In this document: positions 1-13,870 of the stretch, in pieces
Numbering within the stretch: the stretch's first letter is position 1
How the letters are laid out: each line of letters starts with the position of its first letter
Assembly: GCF_047495875.1 (NCBI RefSeq)
Contig: NC_092467.1
Location: forward strand, 24,261,066 to 24,325,065
Reading direction: 5' to 3'
DNA length: 64,000 nucleotides
Source of the DNA: Pithys albifrons albifrons
Lineage: Eukaryota; Chordata; Aves; Passeriformes; Thamnophilidae
Notes under the pieces: model-generated
Seen by the model: the letters and a program-made list of their open reading frames with translations, nothing else
Told to the model about the DNA's origin: nothing
Databases searched by the model: none
Translations under genes and position numbers: made by a program

Positions 1-3000
1 ACAGGAGCAGGTGGGGTAATGGGATTTGGCTCACTGGGAGATCCAGGTGAGATAGGCAGTGCCAGGAAGGGAGAAGGAGCTGGTTTGGGGCAGATGAGGG
101 AGGACACTGTTGCTTAAGAAAATAACCAGTTTTAGACCTGCAGATTCTAGATCCATTTATTGCTCCAGCTTGCAGAACTTTGGTGTTCTAAAGCTCCCTC
201 CATTCTGGATGGTGTCCAGCTTGCCTAAAGGTAATATTTTGTGAAACTTCAACAATAATGCACTTCCAAACAGAGTGGACACGCACAGTGTTTCTCATAA
301 CAAAACCCCCCTATCTTTATTTTCCAATACCTTGTTAGTGTGCCATTTTGAATTTAAAATTAGACATGAAAGACATAACCAATTTGAGAGATACTAACAA
401 GGTTTCAGGTGCAATATTTTGTCAGAAAACTCCTACTCAAAATTTACAATTTCATTTATTTGTTTGTAATTCAAGTACAAAAAGAAAGAAATTGATCTGT
501 AAATCCGCTGAGCATCTTAATGGAAAAGAGATGACTTTTTATTGATTTAATCACATAAACGAGTATTAGGTATTTCAAAATGATCAACCAGCACTATGAG
601 GATGCCAAGCAGGGAGCTGCTGCATGAAGTCATGTGGTGGAAATCCTATTTCGCAGAGGATGGAAACCGCAGCCTTCAGACAGCCTTAGAAATGAAATAT
701 TTGAGCATGTGTGACAGTTTGCTGGGAATATCACCTTCTGCCGTGCTGGGCTGGCAGCCTGCCAGCTCCCTGCCTGCTGTCTTGGGGGAGATGGGTGGGC
801 AGGTTGGGCTGGTCTTATGAGTATTGTGATAAATCAGCTAGTTCAGATGACACACTGTAATGTTGTGATTCTTGCCAGAGCGTTGGTCCTGGAATCATGT
901 GTACATGTGTACAGTAACTTTGCTCCTGAGAGTATCTGGGCTGTGAGAGTGGTCACTGTACTTGTTGTGCGTTGCAGTGCCATGACCTGGGTGTTTCTGT
1001 GTGCTGATGTTCTCAGATCGTAACATCTGGGCACTTGGAGGGAAGTACTCTATGACTAAATGCATAAATATTTTTCCATTTTTGATTGGCCCCCTTGCAC
1101 TTCTTACAACACTTAGTACTTTTAAAAATTATGATTGTAATTTAAATTTCTTCTGTAACTTTACAATCTTGGGCATGTTTAGCAGCAGAGAATTTTTTGC
1201 TGTGTCAAATATTTGATACCATTTTCCTCTGCTCTGTTTGTAAAACTTCTGTACAGTCCCACTGTGTTTGTGATAGTTTGTGTGTTCTTAATTCTGGGCA
1301 TCTCCACCTTCGATTTCTCTCAATTTTAATTTGGTTTCACATTGCAAGAAAGGGTTACTAGTGGTGTTCTGACTATTGAGCTATGGCACATTTCTCTATA
1401 ATGGCTTCTGATACATACTGAAAATCCTAAAGGGCTTGACTCCCATATGGCTTTTCCTACATTATGAGGCAAATGGGAGGGACTCCTCTCTCTCCTCAGT
1501 ACATTTGGTTGAAATGAGCTCTCTCCTGCAGCTGGTGGGATTCTTGCTGCAGATAATGGCACTGTAAAAGTGAGCCATCTGCTCCTCCGGTCAAAGTGGC
1601 TGGATTGTTTCTTCTTGAACATATTCCCGGAAGGATAGAGAAAGTCAAGAGCAAACTGTAAATACATAAGTTTCTCATGGGAGGGGTGACATAAACATAA
1701 ATCAGATTTACCTGTCAAACTGGTTCTCTATAAATATTTATGAGTTTGAACTATAGAAGAAATATGAGAACCCCTTCGTTCAAAGGGCATGTGGGGTTGG
1801 TATTCTGGTATCAGCTGTACTGAGGCATTGCCTATTGAAATTGGATTATGGAAAGATAAAGCATAATTATGATGTATTTAAATTAAATGTGTCTGGCTTT
1901 TAGTCCTTTGGTTTCTTTGCATTTTGGGCATATCTTGAATATACTCTTGCAGTTTGATACTAACATCACTGTGGAATTCTGCAAGTGGGTGTTTGTTAGT
2001 CTTGTAAAACTGAGTACTGTTTTCCTCATTTTTTTGTTTTAATCCTCTCTGGGTGGAACAGGCAGTGATTATGGGTTTTAATAATTCCACTTTTGTTTAG
2101 TGAATTTCTCTTTACAAAATTAAGATGGAGGAGCTTTGTCTGTTGAACTGACTTGAGAGAATTCTGGAGAATGACAAAGGTGGATTTCTGAGAGGAAGGA
2201 CATGTTGGATTTGTTGCCATTGATACTCTAATTCTTTCCTCTTCTCCTTTCAGTGAAAGGGCATCATTGATAGAGTAATTTGTTAAAATCACAAGAATTA
2301 AGTACCCATAAAGTGTAACACAATCTTTAAGTAACAAGACACCTCTAAAATCAGTAATTCTATGGAAATAATTGTATTTCATTATAAACGGTTCCTTAGT
2401 AACTAAGAAAAATACTATTCATGATTGAAATATTCACAAACAATAAGGGAGACTACCTTTCACAGGGATGTAAATGAGCGAGTGAGAAATAATCAGACAG
2501 CCAAGAGCACGTAAATGGTGCTTTCTGATGCACTGGTGTATTTGTGTTAACTTTCCAGCTGCCATGACAGGGCCATGTTAGTCAGTGAATCCAAACATAT
2601 CCCTCCAAATGTATTCAGTGTCTTTTTATGCTGATTCATCTAGATTGACATTAAAAGCTGTGTATGTCAGAAGGATGCCACCTCCTCCATATATACATTG
2701 TCACTTTGAAGAAAAACAATTAGTTTGACGCTAGTGGAATAGTTACTTTTTTGTGGTAACATGAAGTTAATGTTAAAAATGTGAGTCTGTACTATAATTA
2801 ACTTTAAAGTGACAGCTGTCATGCCACACATTTCCTTGCTTAAATGAATAATATAAGAAATATTTCCCTTATTTGGGAAGGATGTGAAAGACCTGGAAAT
2901 CTGATGCTTTTGATAATACTTAGCTCAGTTTTTTTACCTAGCTCAGCATATTAAATAACCTCCTGACTCTCATAATTGGAAAGGAAATTTCATTCAAATT

Positions 3001-4072
3001 GCTTGTGCTAGTATTTCAATATGGCCTCAGGACAAAAGCACTGCTTGGGGGAGAAAAAATTTTTACCTCATCTTCTGAAAAACTTTTTATAGAATAGTCT
3101 GTTGGATTGCATGGAAACTTAATGGATATTTTGCTCACTAATGAATGAGTTTTGGGGAGCTTCCAATACACTTTCCTTTACAATAGATTTGTGCTATTTA
3201 AATACAGTGAAAGAGAATGGTGCAATGAATGGAAGAAAGGTTTTCCTAATATCCCAAAAATATTTGTAATGATTCAGGCAATCCACATGGATTGCTGGTA
3301 ATTTCTACTTTATTTGGGATTCTGTGTAAATCATATTTTACATTAATTTTGAATACTGTTGGCTCTTTTACTCCTAGAATAAAACCCCCAGAAAGGGTCC
3401 TACAGGGTTAACACTGAAGTTTTAAGCCTTGAAAGCTCTTTGTTCCGATTGAAACTCTCCTGTATGAACATTTGGCTATTGCCCAGGACAAACCAGTTTT
3501 TCAAGTCAAAACCTTTGTGGAGAGGAAATGAAGCAACACACAAATCGTGGAGGATTTAATGAATTATCTTGATCCTTCAAATGAAAGAGACAGCTGAATG
3601 TAAGATAATTTTACGCTGATGTTCTAAGTAAGCTAAATGAAATACTAGGGAAAGAGAGTGGTTTCAGGAGAGGTACGAGGAGAAGGGAGATTCTGAAATT
3701 CACAGAGGACACTTGGATTAGATTGGTGCTACTATGGAAAGCAAGGCAGAAAGAGTACAAACTGGCACGTGTTTGGCCTGGAAATGTGCAGTTCTTGTAT
3801 TTAATTGAAGTCGACACATTTGGGTTTTGGAATCCTTACAAAGTCTGTGCATCTGCTTATTTCAACTGTCGTTTGTCTCTGACAAGTGCCTTTTAAATCT
3901 GAGCACCCATCAGCTTAAAGCTGTGAGGTGGCTCTGCCCATGCCATCATGTTACTCTTTACAGGCCCTTGTTCTTTGAGGAGGTGTGGAGTTGTGGTGAG
4001 GAGCAAACTGAGAGACACTTCTCTGGTGCGGTTGGATTGCTGTTATTTTACTGGCAGCTGAGTGCTGATGTT

Positions 4073-4086
4073 AACAAGGAACTGTA
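4073..4086. repeat. Target-site duplication, left copy
   Basis: This is the 14-bp AACAAGGAACTGTA, an exact match to 4396-4409 on the other side of the 5S-headed SINE. Confidence 0.9.
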
Positions 4087-4395
4087 TGTCTGTATGTATG
4101 GCCAAACTTCGCGAACGAAGATTTGGGAAGGGCTCTCCCCACGTGCCCTTCCAGCCTGCGCAGTGGATTTTAGGTGAGGCTCAGCGTGCGCAGAACTGGC
4201 CCCACTGTTTAAGTCCTGAGGTTCATCTGCCACGGCCGAGCAAGCTTGGACAGTGCCAGTGAAGTCCTCAGGACTAGAACCTACAGCACCCGGCATTTCC
4301 CAGGAGGTCTCCCATCCAACTACTAATCCGGGGCTGACCCTGCTTAGCTTCCGAGATCTGATGGGATCGGATGTCAGGGAGGCATTTAACTGCCC
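4087..4395 (-). repeat. 5S rRNA-headed SINE, copy 1, with target-site duplication
   Basis: Read on the minus strand, about 115 bases at the 5' end follow the vertebrate 5S rRNA gene. They include an exact internal box A (AAGCTAAGCAGGGTC, at 4336-4350) and GATGGGAGACC of box C. About 190 bases of unrelated body follow, ending in GGCCATACATACAGACA. A perfect 14-bp direct repeat, AACAAGGAACTGTA, sits on both sides (4073-4086 and 4396-4409), as expected of target-primed reverse transcription. The same head and body occur at 36539-36850, so this is a dispersed family and not a lone 5S pseudogene. I cannot name the family. It lacks the Deu domain of AmnSINE1 as I remember it. Confidence 0.9.
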
Positions 4396-4409
4396 AACAA
4401 GGAACTGTA
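4396..4409. repeat. Target-site duplication, right copy
   Basis: This is the 14-bp AACAAGGAACTGTA, an exact match to 4073-4086. It abuts the 5' end of the SINE as read on the minus strand. Confidence 0.9.
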
Positions 4410-7400
4410 CACCTTAGAGAAAAATGGTTTTTATAAAAAGCAGACATTATTTAAGGAATGTAGGGATACAATGTATGGCATGTTCTCTTCTATCACATCC
4501 ACCTGCCTGGTCACAAATGGCTTAGTTTTCAGCCAGGTGCTGAACACTTTTTATTGGCCACCATCATACTGAGCAAGCAAACATTTCTTCAAAGCATGAA
4601 GGAGAACACTTTTGAAGTGATTTGATTCCATTTTTATAGCTAATTATCAGATAATCCCTGAATAGTTTTTCTCACTCAGTAGCCCAATTATCTTTTCACC
4701 CCTCTGCTATTATTTCGAGGACTACAGAGGAATACCTAAGTGCTCTTTAGAGTAGATTTGCAGATAAAATAATATGCACTTCTGTAGTGAAATGTCATAG
4801 TTTCTTCCAAGCCTTTTTAAAATTCAGTTTTAAAGACTGTTTTGGTGTGTTTGCTTTTGGTTCTATGTCAGCTGAAGGTGGAAGGGTCCAGAGAATTGGG
4901 ATTCAGAAGGGGGATACTTACAAATCCTGTGCAGCTGGGTCTTTGTGCCAGATGTGAAATCCAAGCCACCTGATACCTGTCTCTCTTGGCTATCATTTTA
5001 GGCAATGCTGTGCAGTACATTGGTTATGTTTTGAGATTGTCAGCTTAATGAATCACCATCTTCTCCACAAAAACACCTCAAGTTTGAGGAGTTGGTGTTT
5101 GACTGTTGTATTTAATATGAGGACAAAGCTTAGTCAAGTATTGAATTATCTCAGCAAATATTACGCTTATGCAGTGGTATGATGCTTCTATGAGTCTCCC
5201 CATATCCATTACTACCTGCTGTGTTTACGTAGTACTGAGCATATAATTTAAACTACTTCAGAATTAATAGAAGATGTAAACGTCACTACTCGTGTTTGAT
5301 GCTGAAGGAGTTACTTTTGGTGTCGTGTGACACTGCCAGGGAGCATGTGCTGCAGGAGAGCTGCCAGGACTCAAAGCAACCTGAGCCTCTGAAGATTAAA
5401 ACCTTCTGCAAGCACACATGAGAACAGTCTTTCCCTGAATCTTTGTTTTCTGAGGAAACCAGCTTGAATTCTGCCGTGGCATTTGAAATTACTTATTTCC
5501 AGTGTATTGTGTGTTTTCTTGTCCTTTAATTTTGTTCCAGTCTTGATTGCATGGTAAATTGGTATGTTACAATTAGCAGACTTAATTTAAATTGATCATG
5601 AATGCTATTTGATTACCTGACTTTGTGTAAGTGTTTGCATTTGTCGTCTTTTGTCTTCATTTTTGTATATTCTGCAATTTTCATGGGTCTCATTTGGTTT
5701 CTTGCTGGTTTAACAGAACCATTTCATTTGGTTTCATGTGGTAGAACAGAACTGGTATGGCAAGAAAGTTGGAATGTTACAGTACTCAGCTCCCAGAAAT
5801 GTATTTTACAACAGTCTTTTACTTATACAGAAATAAACTATTGTTACTGAACAGTCCTTTCTCTGCTGTGTCTCAGAGAAAATTTGGGCTGTGTTTGCCT
5901 ATGCTTGTGAGTTGGAGCTAAAGTTTTTACATGTCATTTGTAAAAATAATGCTTGCCTGTTCTTAGTTCATTTAGATATGAATAAGTACATAAAGCAGTC
6001 AAAAAGCTTTTAGCAGTTTCTTCATTTGTGTTATAATCCAATTTTAAATTAGGTGCTTTATTAAATATCTGCCTTTTTTAATAGCTATGTAAATTATAGC
6101 TCTGGTTTTATTAGGTTTTAGGTTTCTTCCCCCAATTTCTTTTATGATTTTTGTTTTGTATCATCCATTTATTTTTGATACATTCATGTACTTCCTGCTG
6201 TCTACCATCTTACTGTAAGTGGAATTGATTTTGATTTTGCTTTTCAGCCTTTTTCAGTAGAATAGCTCTTAAAAAAAAAGTTCACTTCCGTAGGTGATGG
6301 CAAAGTGCTTCACTGTTTGAATGGACTGCAGAAAGCTTTAGCTGTCAGCTTGTGGCTTCTAATGTTTGTATTTTTCTTCTGCTTAGTTCTGTGAATCGTT
6401 GTTCCAGGTTCAGCCCACTAAAATCTCAAAACTCTGCATGTATATCTATTTGTAGTACACATCTGTATAGTTATTAAACTGGAACAGCCATCCTTGTATG
6501 AAAAATTGATGACTGTTGGATAATGAACATTTGGCTCAGATAGCAAGTAGGCTTTACACAAAAGAATGGGGTTTAACATGTAATCAGGATTGATTGTTCC
6601 AGAAACTTCCCCTTGCTGGAGATCTGAGAGCTGCTCTCTGTGCCAGGGCAGGGTCTGCACCCTGGGCCTCCCCCTCTTCTGCCTTTTTTGGTTTTGTTGT
6701 TCCATTAACATGAAATGCATCCTACAGGTGTATTTTCTTATTTAGTTTTAGGTTATTTGATCTGATACACACTGCAATAGAGTTATCTAATGTGTTTTTG
6801 TAAATAATTTTTTCATGTCTTTTAAAGTATGTTGTTTTTATCCAAGGCAGTGGTTTATTGACAGACCTGTCTCCATAAATAAGGACCACATAACTGAACA
6901 TGAATTGCAGCACGTGAATTTATACCAGTTTTACTTGCTACACTGAGCATTTTCAATGTCCACAGAACTTCAGCTCCTGTCTGTTCCCGTCTTTGACATT
7001 CAGAGCCAACTCTTACCTAGGTAGCCTTTTGCCTCTCTGCCATTCACTGAGTGTGTTGATTAGAAGGGTCCCAAGCAGCATTCCTTTTCCCATAGCTGAA
7101 GGGAACAAGCTGAGCAATATGTATTCTCTCTCTGTTTTGGATTAAAGCACGCACATCTCACCTTTGTCTGGCTCTGATAGGGAACTTCTCTGCTCAGCCC
7201 TGGTTGAGTCCTGGCAGGCAGAGATCGCACACTCCTGCCTAAGTAGTCCTGAACAAATGTCAAAAATTTTTTATCCTGCTTGCTGAGATTACAGCTTTCT
7301 TTAGCCTGGATATCTTCCTAGTATGTCCATTGGACTACTAGCAGTCTACCTTAGCACACTCATGCACTGCTGCTGTTTATTAGAGACATTTTTGAGGATT

Positions 7401-10400
7401 TTTCTCCCATCTTTGTGTGTGTGCAAACATAATGAGCAGCAAATTGTTTTCAGTTCTTCTGTTTGAAGTCCTTTGGAGGCTGAACGTTTGTGTGTGCATG
7501 TATTTTAATACTTTCACAGGAAAGTGATTTTCACCTCTTGAAAAATGAACCTTTCTTCATTGGACAGACTTTTAGAAATATCCTGCCCTTATAAGAAACT
7601 TTGTTAAGCTGGTGCTGGTTTTTTTCCTGATAGTTTTATTTTGTAAGAAGCTGCTAAAAGTTGGGAAATATTATCACTTTAGAAAGAGGAGGATCTTGTT
7701 AATGAAAACAGAAAGCACATTCTCGCCTATACGTGTCGAAGCAAAAGTATAAATTTAAATGATCATTATGAGGTAGACAGATTGACACTGAGACTTTGAT
7801 CTTGTGGATCTACGTTATTATCTACTAGACTTTGCCACTGGGGATGAATTTGAGAATTGTTCACCTATTCAATGAATATTTTTTGATGTTTTGAAACTCT
7901 GAAAAATTAAAAAAGGGAGAATGGCAATCCCAGTAAGATAGAAGAGCAAGGTTCTCCTGGCACCAATGGTTAGGGCAGTGCCTGGGTCAGAAAGGTGGGA
8001 GGAATGAGAGCATTGATGTATCAGTGGTGCAAAGCATGATGATATATGTTGCAGCTTACCTTAGTGGTTTGGGTTTTTTTCCTTAAAGGTCAGATATTTT
8101 GGTCCCTTTAGCTTCTGCAATAAATCCACAATATCTCGAAAGCCTTTCTGTCAAAAGGCATATAGAACTGAAAAGTTGAGGGATGGTGATTTTACACAGA
8201 GCTCCCTAAAATGGTAATGAATTAGTTGCAGATCAGGACCCAGGGAGAAGATTTATTGCCTAACATCCTCTCTCTGTTACCTGCTCTTCTGGCACATTTG
8301 TCCAGATGTGATGCCATGTTCTGTTCAGGATTTTCTGTAATCTACTGGAAGCAGCTTGCAAGTTAAATATGCTGGAGGTTCTTAAGGAAGTTGATGTCCC
8401 TTTTGTCCCTTGGAGAGCTGAAGGCTCATCTGCAAAATAGCAGAGGCAGGAGGGATGGAAGAATGGCTTAGCACCTGACTGAAAGCCAAATCAGAGTTGT
8501 AGTTCCAGCTGTTGGAAAGCATATCATAAGCATATCATTCTGCCAAGCAGGCACAAACCCTGAAACTCTTCAGTAAGGTTGTTATTGTTAATCTCTATGG
8601 TTGGAAAGATGAGTCTCACCAACAGAGCCAAACCTTTCCAGTGGAGCTGAGGAAAGCACCTTCAGAATATATATTTTTAAAATTTGGCAAGGAATTCTAT
8701 TGCAAACATCCTAGTCCTGTGTATATTCAGAATGTTCCTACCCTGGTTATTACTCTGTTTGATTGTGTGCAAATCCATGCAGTAAAGGTAACTCCCCTGA
8801 CAGTCTGATTTGGAGATTATTTCTAAAATATTGTATTGTTAGAATAGATTTAAAATTAGATCAATAATTTATCCTCATGCTGAGGTTTGAAACTGTAGGT
8901 AGCTGATAATGAGATAATTTATAACATTTTTTGATTCTTAAACTAAGGAAATGCCCTGAAACAAAAGGAAGAAAACTGTTCACATTGAGTGCTACAAAGC
9001 AACCAAATGACTTTTCAGATTATTTTGTGCAAGATTTATATTGAACCTGGAAAACTTTGTTTTCATTTTCAGCTAATTTGCTTGGTTTTCTGGATCCATC
9101 TTTGAGGAGAGTGTTTGGATTGTGCTTGTTACGTTCCACACCTGTATATAATTGTACACTACATGGTTAGAAGATTTGAAACAGTATAAAATCATTCTCT
9201 CATTTCATTCTCAAATTTGTTTACTTAGATTTTTTGGAGGAAAAGAAATATGACAAACTTTCTTCTGTGAGAATTGCCACGTAGAGACTTATTTAAAAGC
9301 AGCTATGCTACATGAAGCATTTAATAATAGATTTGAAGGAAATGGGAAATGAAAGTATGCAGTTATGCTTATCTTTCATTAAATCATCCTTTCGCACTTT
9401 GTGATGTAGCTTTGTGGCAGTCTAATGCATAACACAACTGAGGTAGGAGACAGGAATGTTTGAGAAGGTCACTGTATGTTTTTGCCCATTAAGTACTGTT
9501 TATATTTATTCTGGGGTCTCTCTTCCATAATCAGAGATCTTTTTCTTGCTTTTTTCCTTTCATATTAGAACAAATATAGGCATGGGCGGGAGGAATATTT
9601 CAGATTAAAGTGGCTTCATATGTTTGAGAATGGCTGTACCAGTCATTGTAATTTGTTGTGACATCTCATTTTGTTTGGCTCTGCAGTTGCTCCTATGTTG
9701 TTAATAATGCAAAAGGTCTGGACTGTATAGTGTGGTGTAAGCAGGTGTGCAGCAGCCTCAAACATTAGGCAAATTAGACATAAATTTGGTGTTCACTGGC
9801 AATTTTAGCCTTTTCTTTTGCAATTTCTCCACTTGAGGTGATGCTGCTGCTTCAATTTGGGCTCTAAATGAAGTAGAAGCATTTATCTAACATACAGCTT
9901 GTTTTAGATGAGAGGAAAATGGTCTTTCATACAATAAGGTAATTCCTAAGTACCAAGATGTTAATCTTTCTTAAAACAAAAGAACCGGTCTGCACCCAGT
10001 TTGCTCCTTGCTTTGTAAGTCTTGCAGGGCTCAACTCCTTGCTCACCTCCATTACCGTGTTAGCATGAAAGAGGTGTTGTTCCTGTGTTCTACCCCAATG
10101 CTCTCTTTTGATATCTGTACAGAAATGCAACCCACACTTCACAAGTTGACTCTCTCTTTTACTTCTGTGCTCCTTGTCTCACAGAATCCACATCTTTCCA
10201 CAGTCATCCACACAGGGACTCAAATTTACTGGTGCCAGCATGAGGCGTGGGAACACCCCTTAGCATGTATCTTACTTTAGAAGATACGGAAGGGAAAGGC
10301 TTCAACTCGGACTTCTCACTTGTTTCCCGACAAAGTGAAATTGCCTTTGCTTTCCAAGAGACTTTCTCATACATAATAGATGACTGTGCAAAATGTCTTC

Positions 10401-11867
10401 CTCTGAAGAAGCTCATACATTGCATGTATGGAAATTAATATGGAACAGGCATTCAAAAAAAAGGGAGGGGCGATGAAGCTTTTCATCCTTCATGAAACAA
10501 ACACCCCCGAACACAGAATAAGTCTCCAGTACCCTGGCGCAGATGTCAGCTACAGCAAGCCAGAGAGCTGTGCAGTGTTCAGTTATGAAAAAAATACTTT
10601 TTTGTCCAGTTTGTTTTGTCTCATGAGCTTCAAACCAACAGGCAATGGAAGTTTGAGTAGAGCCTGGCTTGCTTAGCAACTTGCATCTGTTTCTGTGGTT
10701 GCAGTAACTACTCCATGAAATCTTCTTGTGGAAGAGGATCCTGCACTGAGGCAGTTGGTTTTCAGTGTTGTTTTTTTTTCTTTAAGGTTAAATTCTTTAA
10801 GTTCCAGAGTTCAATCATATTTGATGTTCTTCAATAAGGTAGGCAAAACAAGAATACTGCAGTCCAGTCTCATAAAGGAAGAATGGCAGGGAAAGACTGT
10901 CTAGAAACACACTGAAAAAAAGGTTCCTCAGTTGATTAGTCTTGGCAAGGTAAGGGAAGGGATCCAAATTCAGGATGTTTTCTTGCTCACGAGACTTTAA
11001 TGGCATGAAATAAGTGCAGTTTTCTTGGATGATGTTGGGAAGAAGATAGTTTTGTGTCTGTTGTGATGGAGACTCTGCCTGCAACCTTTAAGAAGTTGTT
11101 TGTTGGACTTGTGCTTCCATCATTCATGTCATAAGTGTGTGTAACTGTATTTCTTTATGACAAAATAAGTGTTTATTGTAGGAATATGCAATCTACCAAA
11201 CCTACACCATGAATAATAACACTTCCCTCCCCACTTATTCTAGGATGAATAACTTTTAAACTATTCTTGAATGTGAAAAAAAGAATCACTTGAACCAGAT
11301 GCTTACTTTTCTATTTTCGAGAACTAATTATCCCTGTTGTTGGTAGTGCTAAAGCTTACAAAATTGCTTCCATCTTTGAATTACTATAATTAAGACAATA
11401 ACTTCCACATCTAGTTAACGTTTCTGCGCAGCTGGTGCATTCATTGACATGCAGATTTTGGATTTTGTAAATTTTCTGCCATTGTGAATAAAAATTTTAA
11501 ATACTTATTTTCATTTCCAAAATGTCTGTTTCTCGTAAAGAATTCTTTGTAAAGCAAATCAGCTGAAACCAAACTTCGGTAACATTAGAGGAGAATCTGG
11601 GGAAGTTTGGTTAGGTGATACTTCGTTGTCGGAAAATATTTAACCACAAATAACTTTTGTAGATATGATCACTCTGAATTTCAGATCCCAGTTTGTAGGG
11701 ATTTTGGATCAGTGAATTGAATGTCAAATCTGGAACAGGTCTGATGTTGAACTTGTGAAGTGTTATTTTGAAAGAGGTTATTAGTTAAAGTAAGAGTTAA
11801 TCTGGCACTCTGACAGACTGAGGTGGTTTGTAAAGCTAAAACTGTATAATAAAAATTTTCGTTTGAG

Positions 11868-11922
11868 AGTTGGACTTGATGATCTTGGATGGACTTTTCC
11901 AACCTTAGTAATTCTATGATAA
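11868..11922 (+). repeat. CR1 LINE 3'-end fragment
   Basis: GTTGGACTTGATGATCTTGG, then CTTTTCCAACCTTAGTAATT and CTATGA, matches the 3' terminus of avian CR1 elements. It is a short, severely 5'-truncated insertion with no coding content. Confidence 0.85.
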
Positions 11923-13556
11923 ATCACTAATATGAATTAAATGCATTCATGAACATTAACCAAAATGTAATTTAAGCTATATTTTTTTCATCTTATTTCT
12001 TCAATTTGATTTCTGTCAAAGTCAATGAGAAGACTTGTGCAATCAGTGCTAACCTTGTTTACTTACATATTCAGCAGCTTCAATATGAGAAGTTCTATAA
12101 ATTCAGATATATTTTGAGAAACTTCCTTGTCATTCATTTCTAATAACCAGCAACACTATGAAATTACTTGATAGTGGTGGCTGGTTATGTATTTTTGAAT
12201 TGTTTCTTTCTGTGGCTCTTGCTTTCATTGCTTCATGGACATTAATGAGTTTTGCTCAGTGAGTTGAAGATGTCCCATGAGTAAACTGGTAAAATAAAGA
12301 ATCAAATATTGATTTATGCTGAAACTGAAACATTGATTTCCTTTTCAGACTAAATATGCATATGAAACAAGGTGCACTCTGGTGCTCAATTTGTGTGTGG
12401 GGGCAGAGAAGTTTAGTTGGGGTGTAGCTGAGGAGCCCCTGGGCTGTGTGCAGCTCACAGGTACGCTGCTAAATGTGCTCATAAATAACTCTGGCCAAGG
12501 GTGCTGGCTCCCAGGCACATTTCAGTGGGTCCAAAACCAGTGTCCAGTTACCAGACCCCTGTCCTACGTCCTGCAGTGTTCAGTTTCAAGAACGCGCTGG
12601 GAGCCCTTCAGAACATGTAACAAATATTTTTACTGCAGGCAGAGAAGTTCACTCTAGAAATAGTAAAAGCTCTATTTCCATAGTGATGCAAAGGCATTGT
12701 TTCAACTATTCTGGTATTAACTATGTGTCTTGCTGTGTGTGTTCAGAACTAAATCAAGTTGCTCCTGTGCTCTCACAGATTTCTGGGCTGGGGTTTGTCT
12801 GGGGGTGTGGGGCCGCAGGGGCACAGAGGGCGCAGCACCTCCAGATCACTTTGCTGGTGGAGCTCGACCCTACAGCTCTGGGCTGTGCAGAAACTCTGTG
12901 TTATTAAAATCGTGTTGTGCCCTACCTGGAAGACATAGAGGGGATTTGTTCTCTGAAATTATGAAGTGGGGTCTGAGGGGAAAAAAGAGTTAACAAGACC
13001 CATGGCAAATTGTGAGAGGAAAGGTGGGTCAGGGTACGGGTCACTCCGCATTTAATGAAAAGCAGAACTTTGGCTTATAAACAAACAATAATACTTAGAA
13101 TCTCTCTGGACTGGTTAAGGACTTTATTTTTCCTAGTTAAAAAACTTGGAGATGTCTAGTCAACCTTTTCTTCTTCTGCTTTCTCCTATTACTTCTGTTT
13201 TCTTATGTAGATTGAATTCATTTGTTGAGCAAGAAAACACAGAGTATTGCTTCGAGAATTTGAGAACAGCAATAAACAGTAATTAATGCAATTTAAAGGA
13301 TTAACAATATGATCTCCTCATTATCACTGGCCTGGTAGCTCAGGTTTGAACCCAGACTGGCTGGCTAAAATGCATCTTCCAGGAAATAATTTTTTCTTCA
13401 TTGAAACTGTTCCTGCCAACACTTAAATTGACAAGTTTGAATTTCTTTGGCACAAAGCCCTGGTTAAAGCCAGCTTTGCTTCTTTCATATGTAGCTGTTC
13501 TTCTTTAGGAAGTACTCAAATGCTATCATAGTGACTTTTTTGGGGAGAAGCTGAAG

Positions 13557-13870
13557 TCACAGACTCACAGAATATGCTGAGTTGGAAAGAATCCACAAGG
13601 ATCATTGAGTCCAGCGCTCAGCCCTGCACAGGACCATGCCCAAGAGTGACACCATGTGCCTGAGAATATCATCCAAATGCTTCCTGAACTTGGTGCTGTG
13701 GTCACTGCCCTGGGGAGCCTGTTCAGTGCCCAACCATCCTCTGGATGAGGAACCTTTCTCTAAATATCCAACCTAAACCTCACCTGACACAACTTCAGGC
13801 CATTCCCTTGGGTTCTGTCACTCGTCACCACAGAGATCAGTGCCTGCCCCTCCTCTGCATGTTACCTCCT
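13557..13870 (-). repeat. CR1 LINE fragment, minus orientation
   Basis: The plus strand reads as the complement of a CR1 3' region: ACAGAATATGCTGAGTTGGA, GGATCATTGAGTCCAGC, then CTGGGGAGCCTGTTCAGTGC and CACAACTTCAGGCCATTCCC. It is 5'-truncated near 13870. An apparent reading frame at 13745-14074 overlaps it and is not a gene. Confidence 0.85.

Noticed and set aside
1326..1718. A 130-codon open frame on the minus strand
   Set aside because: No recognisable domain, AT-rich intron-like surroundings and a low-complexity composition. Its length is within chance for 64 kb.
4048..4296. Open frames on both strands around 4.0-4.3 kb
   Set aside because: They run through the 5S-headed SINE body and are not genes.
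4281..4395. A 5S rRNA gene on the minus strand
   Set aside because: It is continuous with a SINE body shared by a second locus, is flanked by a target-site duplication and carries many changes from 5S, so it is a retroposon head, not a functional 5S gene.
12380..12993. A GC-richer patch with overlapping frames, possible gene or CpG island
   Set aside because: CpG remains sparse, the frames lack domains and no splice-compatible MAST2 sequence is present.
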